Below, in pieces: positions 1 to 13,500 of a stretch of 64,000 nucleotides of DNA (position 1 is its first letter; every line of letters begins with the position of its first letter). The position numbers were made by a program, and so were the translations under genes. This stretch comes from Orbilia blumenaviensis. Lineage: Eukaryota; Ascomycota; Orbiliomycetes; Orbiliales; Orbiliaceae. The notes under the pieces are model-generated. The model saw only the letters and a list, made by a program, of their open reading frames with translations, was not told the DNA's origin and searched no databases. The stretch lies in NCBI GenBank assembly GCA_036872755.1, contig JAVHNS010000008.1:186001-250000 (forward strand). Direction: 5' to 3'.

Positions 1-25
1 CCAATGATACTCTCTTGTTTTTCAG

Positions 26-1085
26 GGCCGACGAGAGAAAGAGGTGGGAAGAGGCCCCGGGATCGGTGTTGGACGAGGAGGTCCTGAGACTGGGGTTTTT
101 ACGGGGTGATTCCTGGTTACCCCGTTACAAATACGAACTCAGGAGGTATGGTCGCACGCTGATGAAGAGGGAGAGAGACGAGGCGTTGAGGAAGGGGGAT
201 TTGTTCCGGTGGGCAGTGGGCCCGGAATCGCGACGAGTTCTGGAGGAAGCGAAGGAACTCCTCACCAACACCGGGGGAGGGAGAAGTGAAACCGGGAAAA
301 GGAAGAGGGAAACGGCGAGGGTGGGCAATCCCGACCCTGAGTACCGTCCTGCGGCTCCGGAAGCGAAGCGGCGTAAAGTCGCTCACCAGGCCGCATCCAA
401 ATCTGTTCAGCACCACGGGGAAAGAGACTTCGTGATGACGGATAGAGTGTGGGCGTTACTGGCCCCAAATCGTGTCCAAGAGCCGGCCGAGCGCAACATG
501 GGGGTGATTCCTCGCAAGGCCCCGATGAAAGGACAGAAGAGGGAACGGGAACCCGACACTGAAGTTCCTGAGCGTCGTAAACGGACTCGGAAAGCAGCAA
601 CCGAGCCCGCAGAGGCACCTGAAGCCCAGGTTGTAGCGCCAGCTGCGGCTCCGGCGGCAGTGCCAGATGCAGGGCAAGAGAGCTGTGGCTGGAGAGAAAA
701 CGACGGCAGCGTATGCGGGAGTGTTTTCTCTAATCGAACGGACTTACAGAACCACGTCCTGGGTAGTCACGTGCCGGCGAGAAATGGCCTACCCCAAGGC
801 CAATCGAACTGGCTGTGTCGATTTGGGAGGTGTGCACATACGTATGACACGAGCAGGAAGGAGTCTGGCGTCTATGGCAAAGCCGACACCTTGAAGTCTC
901 ACATACGATTTCTGCTAGACGTGAGGGAGTTCGAATGCAGGTTCAAGGACTTGGGGTGTCCAAAACGATGGAATCGTCTCAACGATATGAACACCCACGC
1001 AAAGAGGTGTAAGTTCAACCCTGAGGCTGTTCGGAAGAAGAAGCCCGAGTCGGGGACGAAGAAGGCTCGGGGGGGCAAGAAGTGA
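26..1085 (+). CDS. C-terminal exon of a zinc-finger-like basic nuclear protein (5' partial)
   Basis: The window opens inside an intron: a T-rich tract ending in TTTTTCAG at 18-25 reads as a 3' splice site, and an open frame runs from 26 to TGA at 1083-1085. The N-terminus therefore lies outside the window, and no real ATG supports a start here. About 352 residues are visible. The first third is charged and helical, then several basic clusters (KRRK, ERRKRTRK) look like nuclear localisation signals, followed by an Ala/Pro stretch. The last 140 residues hold irregular Cys/His fingers: a C-x9-C-x12-H-x4-H unit, a C-x4-C unit with one clear His, and a C-x6-C-x12-H-x3-C unit. The tail is Lys-rich. 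Such fingers suggest DNA, RNA or protein binding. I do not recognise the family, and function is not assigned. Confidence 0.6.
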
Positions 1086-4000
1086 GTTCCGAAGAATGGC
1101 TGAAGGGAAGAGCGCCAGAGTTTTGAGCACCCCAAGGCTACCTCGAGAAAAGATACAAACCGGAGGCGGGGACCAAAGAAGGTTAAGTAGAAAGATGCTT
1201 TGATGCGACTTCCGGTGAAACTTGAACTCGGGACTGTTGGTTTATGACAGATGGTCCAGTGAAGGTCTCGTGGAACCGGGTTCTGTTGCGTCTTAGTGAC
1301 TTCAACGTTACTCGTAAATCCTTCTCTCCTGCTATTGTCAATTACCCGGGGCGTATCCTTCAAGCATATAGGTGAAGTATGAAATTTGTCCATCTCTTTA
1401 ACCCGGGGGGAGCGAGGCCTAGATTTCAGACCTGCTTAAGTCGAGCTTTTAGAGAGTGGACTTTCGCCGTGATTTGACTGACGGACCAAGCGAACCCTAG
1501 GGAATCGAGGAAGATCATATGGAGCCCTAACGCTGTCTGTTTTAAGAGAAGTATCCCAATCCAGATCCCAATGGGGCGGGCGGGGGACCAGGCCTTCCCG
1601 AATGAATACCCTGGTCATATTTATGCAGAGCACGTTTGGTTTCGGTCAGACGTGGGTGGGCTTGGAGGGCATCTGCAGTTCGTCATTATCTTTTTTTTAA
1701 AAAAAAAAAATCCAAAAAAAATTGAAAATAGAAAATCTCCTTGGGGAGCCATTGTGGCGATGGCAATCCAGGAGGCCTAAAAAAAATAAAACCGGAGGGA
1801 GAATGGCGGTTATTGTTTTTGTAAGTTGGCTCCCAATTAATCAGCCTTTGGACTACGAAGACACTTGCTAACTAATATCGATCTTTGACAGGTTTTCTTT
1901 CTTGATTTTCCTTTCTTTTTTTGATATTTTTTTTTCTCGTCTTTTTTCGGTCGTTCTTTTTTCGTTTTTGTTCTTTTCCGCTCGGACGCAAACGAGTACT
2001 ATCATTTCCCGAATGACGCGGGTCCCGATATCACGAACGACGACGACGACGACGACGATTACCTATAGGCCTGGAAGTCAAATCCGGTGCCGAATGACGA
2101 ACGTTCTGGAAAGCACCAAAGCTGGCCGGGCGATTATTACCAGACCAATTTGACAGCGAGCGTGTGCAGTACTGCAGTCAGCTCTTACGTTTTTGTTCTT
2201 CCGGAATAAAATACGTTCTGTCGAACCAGTTTACCTTTTCTATCCGAGAATCGCACGGCTACCTAATGTCCCAGTCTCCGATCTACCGGTTTACTAGATC
2301 CCCTTGACTGCCCTACGACATTATGAAGGCTTTCCTTTTTACCTGGCTATGAACTATCTCAAGATAGAGCCAAATCGATCGATCTCTGGCTTAGCACCTT
2401 GATTGGTAGCACCTTCTGACAGCGACAGCGCGCCCAAAGTTCCTTTACTTATATATATACATATAGCGGCATTCTTTTTTGTTGCTGCAGTGTTTTCTCT
2501 CGAAAACATAGCCGATGAGGTTTCAGGGACTACTAGCTGGGCCAGATCAAAGTTCTTCTCGACTTAATTGCATCGATGAACTTTGCGATCATATGGACGC
2601 CAATTTCTTTATGCCTACGTACACTGGACGGGGTATTTGGCGACCAAAAAGTATACGAATACGTTTCGAAGTACTTCGGTTTTGACCGGATGGTGACGGT
2701 CTTTACCTTTTTACCCACTTGGTATATACATATATACATATGATGGTTAACACATCCTCATACCTTATGGCAACCCGTTTACGCAGCCAACCCAAGGTTC
2801 CTCATTTTCGAGGTGATGATTACAAGATGTTACAAACTGTGGTAGTTTTGTAACGTTGATTTAGATCTCTCTGATCAGGTGGATTGTTCCTTTTTTCTCT
2901 CTTTATGGTTCGAATTATATGTGGCATTGGTCAACTTAGGTAAGTAAAAGTCATCCATAGAATTACTAACTGCATGCCGTGGATTCTAATTTCATGTGAC
3001 AGGCACGCATACACACAAGCGCTCAAAACTCCCCAACCTACGAAGGTTTCTATTTTCTCAGTTACTGCTAGCCAGGGAGGCATCCAGAGCTTCGAATTCT
3101 TTCACTTCTCTCTCTCAAGAAGCTTAACCCTTTCTTGTGTGCAAGTGCTTTACCGGGGACCTTCTCCAGTCTCGTCCCTCCCCGGGTCTAAGAAGAAGAC
3201 AGTCTTTGATTCATGTCTTCTGATCCCTAAGAGACAAACTTTTGTCTCCGTCATCCAACCAACCACTGCCCCAAATCGGGGGCTAATTTGGCTTGACATA
3301 ACCCGAAATTAAACTTGGTCTTCAATATACTAGGTCATTTGGGTTTACCTTCTACACCATACAATACATTTTGGAAGGTATATTATACAGTCATTTTAAA
3401 ATGACTCTCGCCACTTCCGGTCCCGCCGTCGCAAAATCTCTTCAAGGGGGCCGGTATGTTAACTCCCCAACCTTCGATCAGGAGTTAATATTCAACATAC
3501 GCGCGCTACAAAAAAAACGGCACAGTGCAATTGCAGCTCTATTAAGCACATCCTACCTCATCGGCGTCTCACCCGTCATCCTTAACTTCCAAGCGAGCGG
3601 ATTTTCTACAAATACTCTTCTACAAATACTCAACTTAAGTATATACCTTGGAGGCTAGGGGTGGGGTGAACATCACTCTACCCGCCTACATTTTCTTTTC
3701 TTTTCTTTTTATTTCTTTAAGTATATATGTATATTCTCGACTGAGCCCCCCACAGGCTACCTCTCACTTAAACAAAATAAGCAAATCTATTCATGCTTTG
3801 GAGGGGGCACCGGTTTCTTCAAAAAAAAAAAAAAAACCGTTCGAAAAAGCGATGGTATATATCTTCCTCTTTCTCATTTATAGTTATATTTGCAGCAGCT
3901 AACATTCAATGTTAGTTACCCTCTTAGTAACACCTCCTTTGGGCACCCTTACAGCCTTTTCGCCGAGTCCCCCGGGCTAATTCTACCAAAAGAAAAACCT

Positions 4001-6675
4001 ACCAAAGTCGAGAAGGGCCTTAAACCCTCAGTTTTATGAACTTGGTTAATAATATTTATCTGAAATTCTTTGTAATATGATGATAATTGTAGCTAACATG
4101 GTCTTTTCAGGCACTGGCGCCTCTTAACTTTAAAGCGGGGGGCAACGTTCATACGCACAAAGGGTCAGGGACCTTTTTAGTAGCCACGAAGGAGATATAT
4201 ATGGTAAGGATACCCTCCTCGCTCAAATCAATCCATTTCTTCAATATACTAAAAGGAAATCTAATAGTACCAGTTAAGAGGCCAAATGGGTGTCCAAAGA
4301 GGGGAGGGGTCACGCTTTCGAGTCACTAGTCCTGTTTCTTAGGGTATATGTACCTAGGGTCAGGACCCCTCGTGAGTAATCTTCATTCCCTTACTTAATT
4401 AACTTATACTTAACCCGAGCGAGCTGACATATAGACAAACTCGACAGGTAACAAAGATCACAACCACCCAAAGACGACCCCTAAAAAAACAACCATTACG
4501 ATAATAAGTCTGGTAGGGGTCTTCTGCATACCATCCATAAAAATACATAGGATGGTCGGTAAATATAAATATCATATTTTCCTTACGCTTTGTTTGAGAG
4601 GGAGGTTGGCAACAAACTGCCAGACCTAATGTTGACAAAAAAAAACCTGCGGTAGCCCATCTCAAAAGTACTAATAGAGTCCCCCAGATCTCCTAAAGCG
4701 AGCCCATGGCACAATTTCATGTCATGAAAGAAGGCTATAAGTAACTTGGGGACTCTAGTATCGCCCGACATGAGATTATTTAGCAAGTATTTTCCTTTCC
4801 AATACACTTCTACTTCATATATTCTATTCTAAGCACTGACACTCCCCAGGACCAAGCCCCCCCCCAAATAACCCCCTCAAATATCCAAAGAGGATAAAAA
4901 CAAAGAATGCCTAAAGTCCACAAGCCCGCGAGCACCAAAGAGGTGCAATTGCAAAGACATCCGCCAAAATAGGGCTGACTCGCATTCACGCAAACGGTTT
5001 CGGAAATACCACATAAGTCTTCCCTAAAAAGAGACGGTGGTCCAATATAGACCCCAAAGAGGGGCAGGGTAACGAGCGCCCCACCCCCCACAACCAAGTC
5101 TTACCCAGGGGCCAGCCCACGACCCCTTATCAACCGGGGAGTTCGCCACCCCCGAACCTCAAAGTGTGTTCTCCCACTTTCCCGACCCAACTCAAGGGGA
5201 ATGGGAGACACACTGTGGGTGTATGGGGGTGGGGTGGAAGAGGAAGTCGCGTCCCCGCATCACCTTCAAGTGTGTTCCCCTACTTTCCTGACTAAGGTCG
5301 GAAGGAGTAGGGGGGGCAAATTGGGGTGGGTGAAGGGAGGGGAGGAGGGGTTATTCATCATAACCCCCTTTAAATCGATTGCGGTCTGGGTTGGTGGACG
5401 ACTTTTGGTTGCGATACTGTACTGGACTTTGCTGGGAGTCATTCATAACTCGCAAAGTTATTGATTTTTAAATGCATGTATCGATAACAAAAAAAATAAA
5501 ATCGATTTGGCAGGGATAAGTAGGGGATCATATTGTGGTTAAATGGTCATGATATAGATCAAAACCGTAGAATGTGAAGATATAACAGTCATATATAGGT
5601 GTTATGTACATAGGTAGTATGTAAAACGAATAGAAAACATGGTCGTCTAGAGTATACGAAGAAAAACGATCGATGGTGTAGAAACGGCGGGAGTCCAGTA
5701 CTGTGGTCGCAATTAATCTTGTATAGTAAAAGTCGGTTTAATCAACGGGGAGCCCCGCATTGGCATCACTCACGAGTGAGTCCCACTCAAGTATTACACT
5801 AGTACTACCGGTATTTCTATAGTCTCAGTACTGTATTTCTACTGCACAAAGAGAGAAACCCCATATAAAATATCCATGACCACATGTATTCAACACCACT
5901 TCCCCCCCCATTCATTCATTTATTCCATCGATTCCATCCTAGTTATAGCTATTTAACATAAATACATAATCCCTTAAGACCAACTCCGCATCATATCACC
6001 ATCCCACAAAGCCCTCAAGCACAACCCCTTTCAATACTTTTTACGAAAGAAGTAATGAAGAGGAAGGGCCTGAAGGAACAAGTAAGTAGTGAACAACGCC
6101 CCTCTAAACTATAAAGCGAGAGAAGAGGAGACGATGACGAAGGAAGACATCGCATAGGGCAGAATCCTACACCACAAGATAGGGATAGTGGTGGTGGTAG
6201 GTGAGGTATGCAAAGGGAAGAAAAAGGGCTGATCAGTCGGTTAGTTGCATTCGAGAGGGCGCCATGCTAATATAATGCCCTGACTACGACAAATTTCAAG
6301 TTTTTTTTTCCAAAAAAAAAAAAAAAAGGAAAGAGAAACTAAAAGGAATGAAGAAAGAGAAGAGAAAAGAAATTCACACTTTTAGGAGTATTTAGTAACA
6401 CAGTGCATGAAGAGTAGTAGTTTTGGAGTAGTCGGTCTCGCAAGCCGCTTTACAGGCCCTCTTATCAGTCAGTTAGGGAAGGTGGAGAAAAAGACAAGGT
6501 CAGAGGGGAATATGCTCAGAGGATAAAGGGAAAACCATAATATATCATCGCCTCGATCAAAAACGCAAGAAAAAGCAGAGAGGCTCATAAAACGCCATGT
6601 GAAAAAGATAAAGCAGAATAGGCAAGGGGGAGCAGTTTGAAGTAAAAGGAAAGAGGTGAGGTGGATGGGGAGTCA
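1086..6675. other. Gene-poor interval without a recognisable gene
   Basis: Only short ORFs occur and none resembles a known family or shows clean splice sites joining it to another. The interval contains a T-run running directly into an A-run near 1690-1711, a similar T-run/A-run pair near 6301-6327, a TATATA-rich tract near 2450-2465, and a G/C-rich patch at about 4840-5350 that contains a diverged direct repeat (listed separately). The right end is downstream of HRD1 and probably includes its 3' untranslated region. Confidence 0.5.
5158..5307. repeat. Diverged direct repeat pair about 110 bp apart
   Basis: The segment around 5160-5195 (AGTGTGTTCTCCCACTTTCC and following bases) recurs around 5269-5305 as AGTGTGTTCCCCTACTTTCC. 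Most differences inside the aligned core are C/T transitions, as expected for an old duplication or for repeat-induced point mutation, though so short a pair would not by itself trigger that process. Outside the core the similarity fades quickly. Confidence 0.4.
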
Positions 6676-9600
6676 TCAAGACTCCTCTTCTTCTTCCTTG
6701 ATCCTGCTTCTACCCCTTTCCGTATCATCAGCTTCAGCTCCTCCATTTCCGGAATCATCCTTCTCCTTCCCTTTATCAAGGCTTATTCTACTTGGGCTTC
6801 CAAGATCGAACCTGCCCAAAGAATGTCCCATAACGGGGCTACCAACCGTGCTACTAGCCTGACTCTTCGGAATGACGTTGAAGATGCTCGTGGTACCAAC
6901 GGGACTTCCATTTCCAGGGACTATAACACCAGCCAATCCAGCACCACTGCTTCGACGATTACGTCTGATGCTACCAACTCGTGATCCGGGGAGGGATGGA
7001 GTAGGGGACAGGCTGGCTTCGCTGGTAGGACCACTATCAGCCGGAGCAGGCCATGAAGTATCCGTTTCGGAGAGCAGAATCTCGCCGGCAGATGCACGAC
7101 GACGTTCTTCAATGGGAGAACGGCCTTGGGTTGGATCGTGGGTAGAGTCCAGAGGATGATTATGCTCTGCACTGGTGTCAATATGTGGGGTTTCGGCGCG
7201 ACGCCCATTCCCACCAACTATACCTGGTCCCATAATCGGAGAGCCTTGTTGAATAGAGGAGTCACCAGTCAAGGTGGTATTCTGAATGTTGTTGTTGTTA
7301 TTGTTTGATAGACTGATTCGAACGCTTCCGGCAGGAGAGAGATTGGATGGAGGTCGAGGTGAATGAGCATCTCGATGGCGACGCTCAAGTACTTCACGAG
7401 AGGTGGTAGAGATAGAGCCATGACGGGATGGGGACGATGACGTCCCGTGGTGGTTGTGTGAGCTGTTCACCTGACGTGATGGTGACGACAGGTTATTCAA
7501 ACCGTTGCTGTTTGCTGTTTGCTGGTTTCTTGTGAGACCCGAATTAGGAGCGGTAGAAGGAGAGGCAGCAGTTGCTGTGGTGGTGGTGGCATCCATGGTG
7601 GATGAGGTGGGAGCTTGGGTAGATGGAGCAAAGGGATTTGGGTCTTCCTGACGTGGAGATGCCATGCTGTGGTATGTGTGGAGGTTGTTAGAGTATTGCC
7701 TTTGGACACCACGTCTTCGAATTCCGGAATCCGAGAGACTGATGCCCGCCGGTGCTGAAGGAGATGGTGAAGGAGGAATGTGGGTAGTTGACAAGGTAGT
7801 TGTTCCTGATGATGGTTGATAAGGGTGTTGATGTTGATGTTGATGAGGAAGGGGAGATGGTGTATTGTAGACAACACCTTGCTGCTGGCGTTGAGGTGTT
7901 GGAAAACCGCTGCCAAGAGGCCGGCCCTGGGCCACGGGGAACAACGGTATTATCGACCACCCCGGAGGCAGCTGGAATCCTGGGGGGAACGCTTGATTTC
8001 CGTGGTCATCGGCATTGGTGGCGGTAGAATTGTTACTCTCGCCTTGAGCTGCGCCAGCTTCGGATCTAGTTGGGGTAGGAGATATATTTGGCACAGGCAG
8101 ACGGGGTCCGCTTGATGATCCCACCACCGGGTCTGGATTGTTCGACGGGGTGGCAGTAGTGGTATTCGGCATACTAGACGACCTTGCTCCGGCTGCACCC
8201 TCTTGGCTCGCGAAGACGTCGGTCCAGGTAGACTGACCTAATGCCCTCCTTGTCTCCCTCAGCTGAGCTATCACTTCTCCCATTTCTTGCGACAGTCTTG
8301 CATTCCAGGCGTTTTGCTGGCGTACAACATCCTCTATTGCAACCCTAACCATCTCCGTGGTACTCTCATATAGATGAGTAGCTAGTTCATGGCCCATTAG
8401 CTGTCGGTTTTGGTCGAATCCTTGAGCCTGTTGATTGAGTGGAGCTGGCTGGGTGGGCTGGGTCGGTTGTTGATTCTGTTGCGCCGGTTGGTTCTGCTGC
8501 CCTGGCTGTTGGTTCTGCTGCGCCTGTTGGAATTGCTGTGCCGGTTGATTCTGCTGTGCCCCTTGAGCGTTTTGGTTGAACAGTGGCTGAAGGCCGTTTT
8601 GCCGTTGAGCCAAGTTCCTTGCCAAAGCTTGAACGAGTCCTCCTCCTCCTCCTCCCCCAAACATGTTAAGTCCGAAACCGACCGGTCCACCGTTGGCCTG
8701 TCCCGGTTGTCCCGGTTGTCCCGGTTGCGCCTGGCCCTGGCCCTGGCCTTGATTCGGGGCTTGAGCCTGGCCTTGACCTTGCTGATTGGCTGGTTGACCC
8801 GCTCCCTGCGGGAGATTCCCTCCAGCATTCGCAGCGCCGGCGCCAGCTCCCTGGGCGTTTGGTTGTGCCGTCACCGGTTCGTCTAGTACCGGTCGTCTAC
8901 AGATTGGACAAGTTTGTTGCCTTTCCATCCAACTCTTAATACATGCAAGGTGTAGAACATGCCCACAAGGTAGTTTCTTCGGCCTCAGTCTCTCATCCAT
9001 CACATCGTCTTCATCAGATAGGGCGTCCGCATCTGCAGGTTGTTGTTGTTGTTGAGTTGTGTTCTCTCCCCAGGGCTTCATAGTCTCTCGACAGATGATG
9101 CATGTGGTCTCGCGGGCGATTTCCTCGGGCGTTGCGTCTGGATATTTCGAGTTCATTTGGGTTGTGGCTTTCTTATATCGGATATAGTCCCGACATCTGG
9201 TGATAAAAGACCTGACCGTCATATAGACATCTCGAACAATGTGGAGAGGTAATCCGTAAAACATCAAGACGATCGAAAAGAAGACAAAGTATATAAGGAG
9301 TTTCACAAGGTCTATAAGTTGTCCCCATCCGACAATATTAGTAATGCCCCTCCTGATCCCATATTATATGGAATATTCACGTTTAAGTAGAGTGACTTAC
9401 CAGTCGCAATTTCCGCATTGAACAACCAATTGCTCTTCGCCTCCCAAGTACCGACTACATCTCCAGCTTCCTCTTCCTCCAGAAGTGTATCCCTCATCTC
9501 TTCTTCCGTAATGAGACCTCTTTCGACCCTCCTTCGCAAAACCCTCGTTCTCCTCTCCCTCAATTGTTTTGTCTTCCGTGCCGTGATTATTTTCTCAACG

Positions 9601-10585
9601 ATTCCAATCACGTACCGAGCGAGCGTACTGGAGCCTCCGACCGTCAATATCGCGAATTCAAAGGCGAACATAACAAGCATATTCGGTTTCGGTAGTTGCA
9701 TGAGGGTGAGGACGCAGTGTCGGGTAAGAACGATGTCGAGAAGAAACATGGAGATCAGTGAACTGGCGAGCCGGGCGTGGAAGAGATAAGGACGAGCCGG
9801 CGGGGCTTGCTCCATCTAACATTGAAACCCCCAAGGTTGTCAATTAGTAAAACTGAGACATTTATTTACTTATTTATTTTACCCCGGATTCCGGTTTTAA
9901 ATAAGGGGATATATATATATATAGAATACTAACCCAGTCAACCCGATCAATACCCAGCCAATGGAAGCATTTCAAGAACAGCAGGATAGTAAACATCATG
10001 ACGAATCCACTATGAAATTCGTCGCGAAATATCGTCATGGCTAGACATGTTTCCGTGATTGCGTACCAGGCTTTCTCGTAGAGATGCTCGACTTCGACGG
10101 GACGTAGGGGGCCATAAAATATTTTTTGGATGATCTTGCCGAACATGAGCGTAATGAAGAAACCAAAGTTCGTGAGAATCTACAACGTAGAATATCTCCC
10201 AGTTAGCAAAAAAGAAAGAAAAAAAGAAAGAAAAAAACATCATCTTGTAAAAAGTCGATGAATTGGGTAAATGGGACTGACCATAACACAGGCATTGGAT
10301 TGAGCGAGATGGACGCAGGCAGAGTAGAAATTGGCACGTTGGTGGAAAGCCTGTAAGACGACACCCGAAGCCACCAGGGTACTGATCTAGAAAGCGAAAC
10401 GAAAAGCCCACCACCGAAAGTTAGCAACGAATCTAGTATTGGTAATAGCATAATAGAATATAGTATAGTATAGTATAGTATAGTATTGTGCATGTAGTAT
10501 ATGCAAATCTAGGAGGAGTAGGAGTAGGAGGACGAGGGATGGCAAGGAGTTGTTAGCGTACGGCTCCGTAAGCTACAAGACGCAT
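6676..10585 (-). CDS. HRD1: ERAD-associated RING-H2 E3 ubiquitin ligase HRD1 (five exons)
   Basis: Model: complement of 6676-9311, 9401-9815, 9934-10179, 10282-10386 and 10562-10585, giving 1141 residues. HRD1 is the multi-pass ER-membrane ligase that ubiquitinates misfolded proteins during retrotranslocation. The N-terminal 300 residues give the expected membrane segments with family motifs [24 protein letters not shown] and FYGLPLHI. The RING-H2 follows at about 334-402, with ligands C334, C337, C379, H381, H384, C387, C398 and C401 and the core block [14 protein letters not shown]. The loop between the second and third ligands is long (41 residues) and carries a Gln run and an acidic stretch. 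The remaining 740 residues are low complexity (Gln/Pro/Asn, then Ser/Thr). The first exon is only 24 nt (MRLVAYGA). Donors are GTACGC, GTCAGT, GTTAGT and GTAAGT. Frame is kept at every join. The tail is much longer than in yeast Hrd1. Confidence 0.93.
10459..10486. repeat. (TATAG)n microsatellite inside HRD1 intron 1
   Basis: About five to six tandem copies of a TATAG pentamer lie within the first HRD1 intron (10387-10561). The tract has no coding role and may vary in length among isolates. Confidence 0.8.
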
Positions 10586-13500
10586 CTTGACGGCGAGTGT
10601 CGAGCGACAAGTGCCCCTAGTGGGCTAGTGGCGGCGGGTGGCCTGGCCGGGAAGGTGAGGCAAGGCAAGTGGTGAACAGGTAGTTGTCGACTGCGAAATG
10701 ACGGGAGGGGGAAACGAGGTTATGAGGTTCCGACAGGCATGGGAGGTTGCGGCGGGAGGTTGGAATGATATGAAGATAATGGAGATGCGAAGATGCCGTA
10801 TAGTATAGTAACGGAGGGATAGAAGATAGGTAAGGTAAGGTAGTTATGGGGATAGAAGGCCAGAGTTGACAGAAAGTGACAAACTATTGGGGCAAACCAG
10901 GCGTTGGTGTTGAGTGACGTCCTCCGCTGCTGCTGCTTCACTCATAACAGGTATGGATTGGATAAGAACCTAAGTAAGTGTGGCGACGATGACCTGACAG
11001 CGCTTGGCACCCGCAAACGACACGTTTTCTTTTTAAACAAATTACCTAGGCACCTAGGTAATTCCCTCGCTCTCCGGGGGATCTCCCCCCCGAACTGATG
11101 AGATCGATTTGATAAGATTATAGGTATAACTCACTCTGCATTGATGCTGGATCAACCCCGTGGCGACCAAAATCCCACCCCGGTTTCCAGCACAGAAGTT
11201 AGTAATTTGATATGTCTCTATTCTTTCATACGAACAGTATTGCTGCATGATATAACAGAGTTACTGCAGGAAACATCCAGGGAATTTACCACTTGACCCC
11301 CAACAAAGGTACTAGTCTAGGTACCTAGGTAGTCTCGCACAATATACCTATACTTGGGAAGAAAAAACCACACTAGGCAACGCAATTAGCAGCAGTCAAG
11401 CCTATTCCACGGCCTGACTTTGGTCACTGTACAGGTTGAGATCCAACAAATATAACGGCATTTATCACCACACAACAGAAAACGAGTTCTAATTAGCACT
11501 CACCAGGTAATAAACAGAGACTTTGTATTATAGATATCTGTTTCCTTTTCAAGAAAAGTACACACAGCCTCTGCAATCGTGACATCCGTCTTGTTTACCG
11601 CGATTCGGCTTGGGGTAGTTAGCCTTGGTAAGTACTGTATACTCTTGTCCAGATGCTGTCATTGGCGTCGTTTTTTGAATACCTGTTTAGTATTTTAACC
11701 CGATGCTTACGCGTATACGCTCTTTATATTGTAATATTTCTAATCTTGAATCAACTTGCTATCCTACGATAGATCAATTTCTAGAGCTAGTGCCTAGTTC
11801 TAGCTCATACCACTCATTGGAATGAGATGAGCAGATTTGCCTTCGGGATTTAATTTTCTTTAATATAACCTTCATCTGTATTCTATAAGTACCGCCCAGC
11901 GCCTCCTCGTAGGCAGGTAAGCAGGCAAGGCAAGTAGGGATGCATGACAGCCGGCAGTAGATAGTTTACAGCAAGTTTATATTTTTGATGAATTCGAAAA
12001 CGATATATCCTATGCAAGCGCTGTTACAGGAACAGACGATAGAAAGAAGCTAGGGTGGTGGAAAATACAGATTACATTGGCCATATGCAGGATGAAAAAA
12101 AAAAAAATTTAATGGAAAAGAAAAACAAGGGGAAAAAAAAAGATATATATAAAATATTCTCTATGTAGTGCAGTGCATGGGAGGGGGGTATTGGTAGCAC
12201 GGGAAACATCTAAAGTTATTACAGAGGAGTACTTGTATGTATCACCAACAAGCCAAGGACAGCGAGAGGGTCGCGACCGTGTTGAAACAGTACCAACCAC
12301 ACATTGGCCTTTGCTGGGTGTGTGTGCGGTTAAGGCGCTGGCCATGGTTTCGTTGTCGCGGCGCACGGCCTGTTTGCCCGTGCTGCGGGTCCACGAAACG
12401 GAACGGCGCGGTCCAAGCACTTCTTTCCCACAGTGTGAAATAGAAGGGGTGCCAACTTCAAATTTTTATCGCGGCCTTGTAAGTGTTGCAGAGTCGGGCG
12501 ATCGCATTCTAGGATTTGTATATTTTTTTTTTTTTTTTTTGTCTCTTCGACTTCCTATTTCTTTCTTGTTTATATTCTTTCACCCTCTGCTTCGACTATT
12601 TGAAGGGTTTTGGGGCTCAAAGGTTGCATTCAAAGGCCGTGGTGATGATGACCCAGCCAAGATATCGTTTAAAGAGGCTGAAGGGAATCATATCTGTTCA
12701 AAACCTGATCAAAAGGCGGCCGCACGGGTTGTACACGTTGGAAGCCATCGTTAGGAATTGAAATCCTACGTGTGCCTTCTTCGGATCACGAAAAACCCCT
12801 CCCGGTTGTTAAATTATCGGTTTAATAAAGCGGCTACCTTTATCTTTGACTGATGAAGAGGCTGCTGGAACAAGGTTGGGTTCATCCGTAGGCGCAGTAA
12901 GCTGAACAGTGCACAGTGAAATTGTAACATCTTCTCCCGCTGACTTGAAGGAATTGCGATTATTGGGGTTGCGTATAGCTGTATCAGGTACCTGTTGATT
13001 GGGAAACTGGCGACAGGAGAATAATGGGAGTCATCGTTGGGACAAGGAACAGCGTAATACTAATACAAACATGAAGCGCGCGTTATAACTGACATGTCTG
13101 CATTTTCTGTCGAAAACCTCGAAACTGTCGAACACCGGTGCATATGGGCACGTCGAATAGAAAGAACGATGGTTATTGTATTAAAACGGAAGCCATACTT
13201 TTTGGGGTGTGTGTGAGTGTGTGTGAGTGTGTGAATTTTGTGATGCGACGAAAAAAATTTCAGTAGAGTCATTAGTAGCCAGTAAGAGTATTTTTGTCCT
13301 TTTGTTGTAGCCTTTTTCCGAAACACCGGCGTCACCGAATATAATTAGGAAGGAAAGAAGGGGAACGAGGAGAAACCATAAACATGTGCAAGGAGAAAAA
13401 GAAGAAGAACAAGAAGAAACAGAAAACACTTCGGCGTATACCTCACCATTTCCGAGCAAACTTTGCAGATAACGTCGTAATGGTCGGAGATGCTGACGAG

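Noticed and set aside
8397..8886. ORFs on both strands rich in Leu or Arg/Asn
   Set aside because: They are out-of-frame readings of the Gln/Pro-rich part of HRD1.
12173..12754. 193-codon plus-strand ORF
   Set aside because: It runs through a poly-T tract giving a Phe run, has no family resemblance, and its frame is not supported by splice signals.
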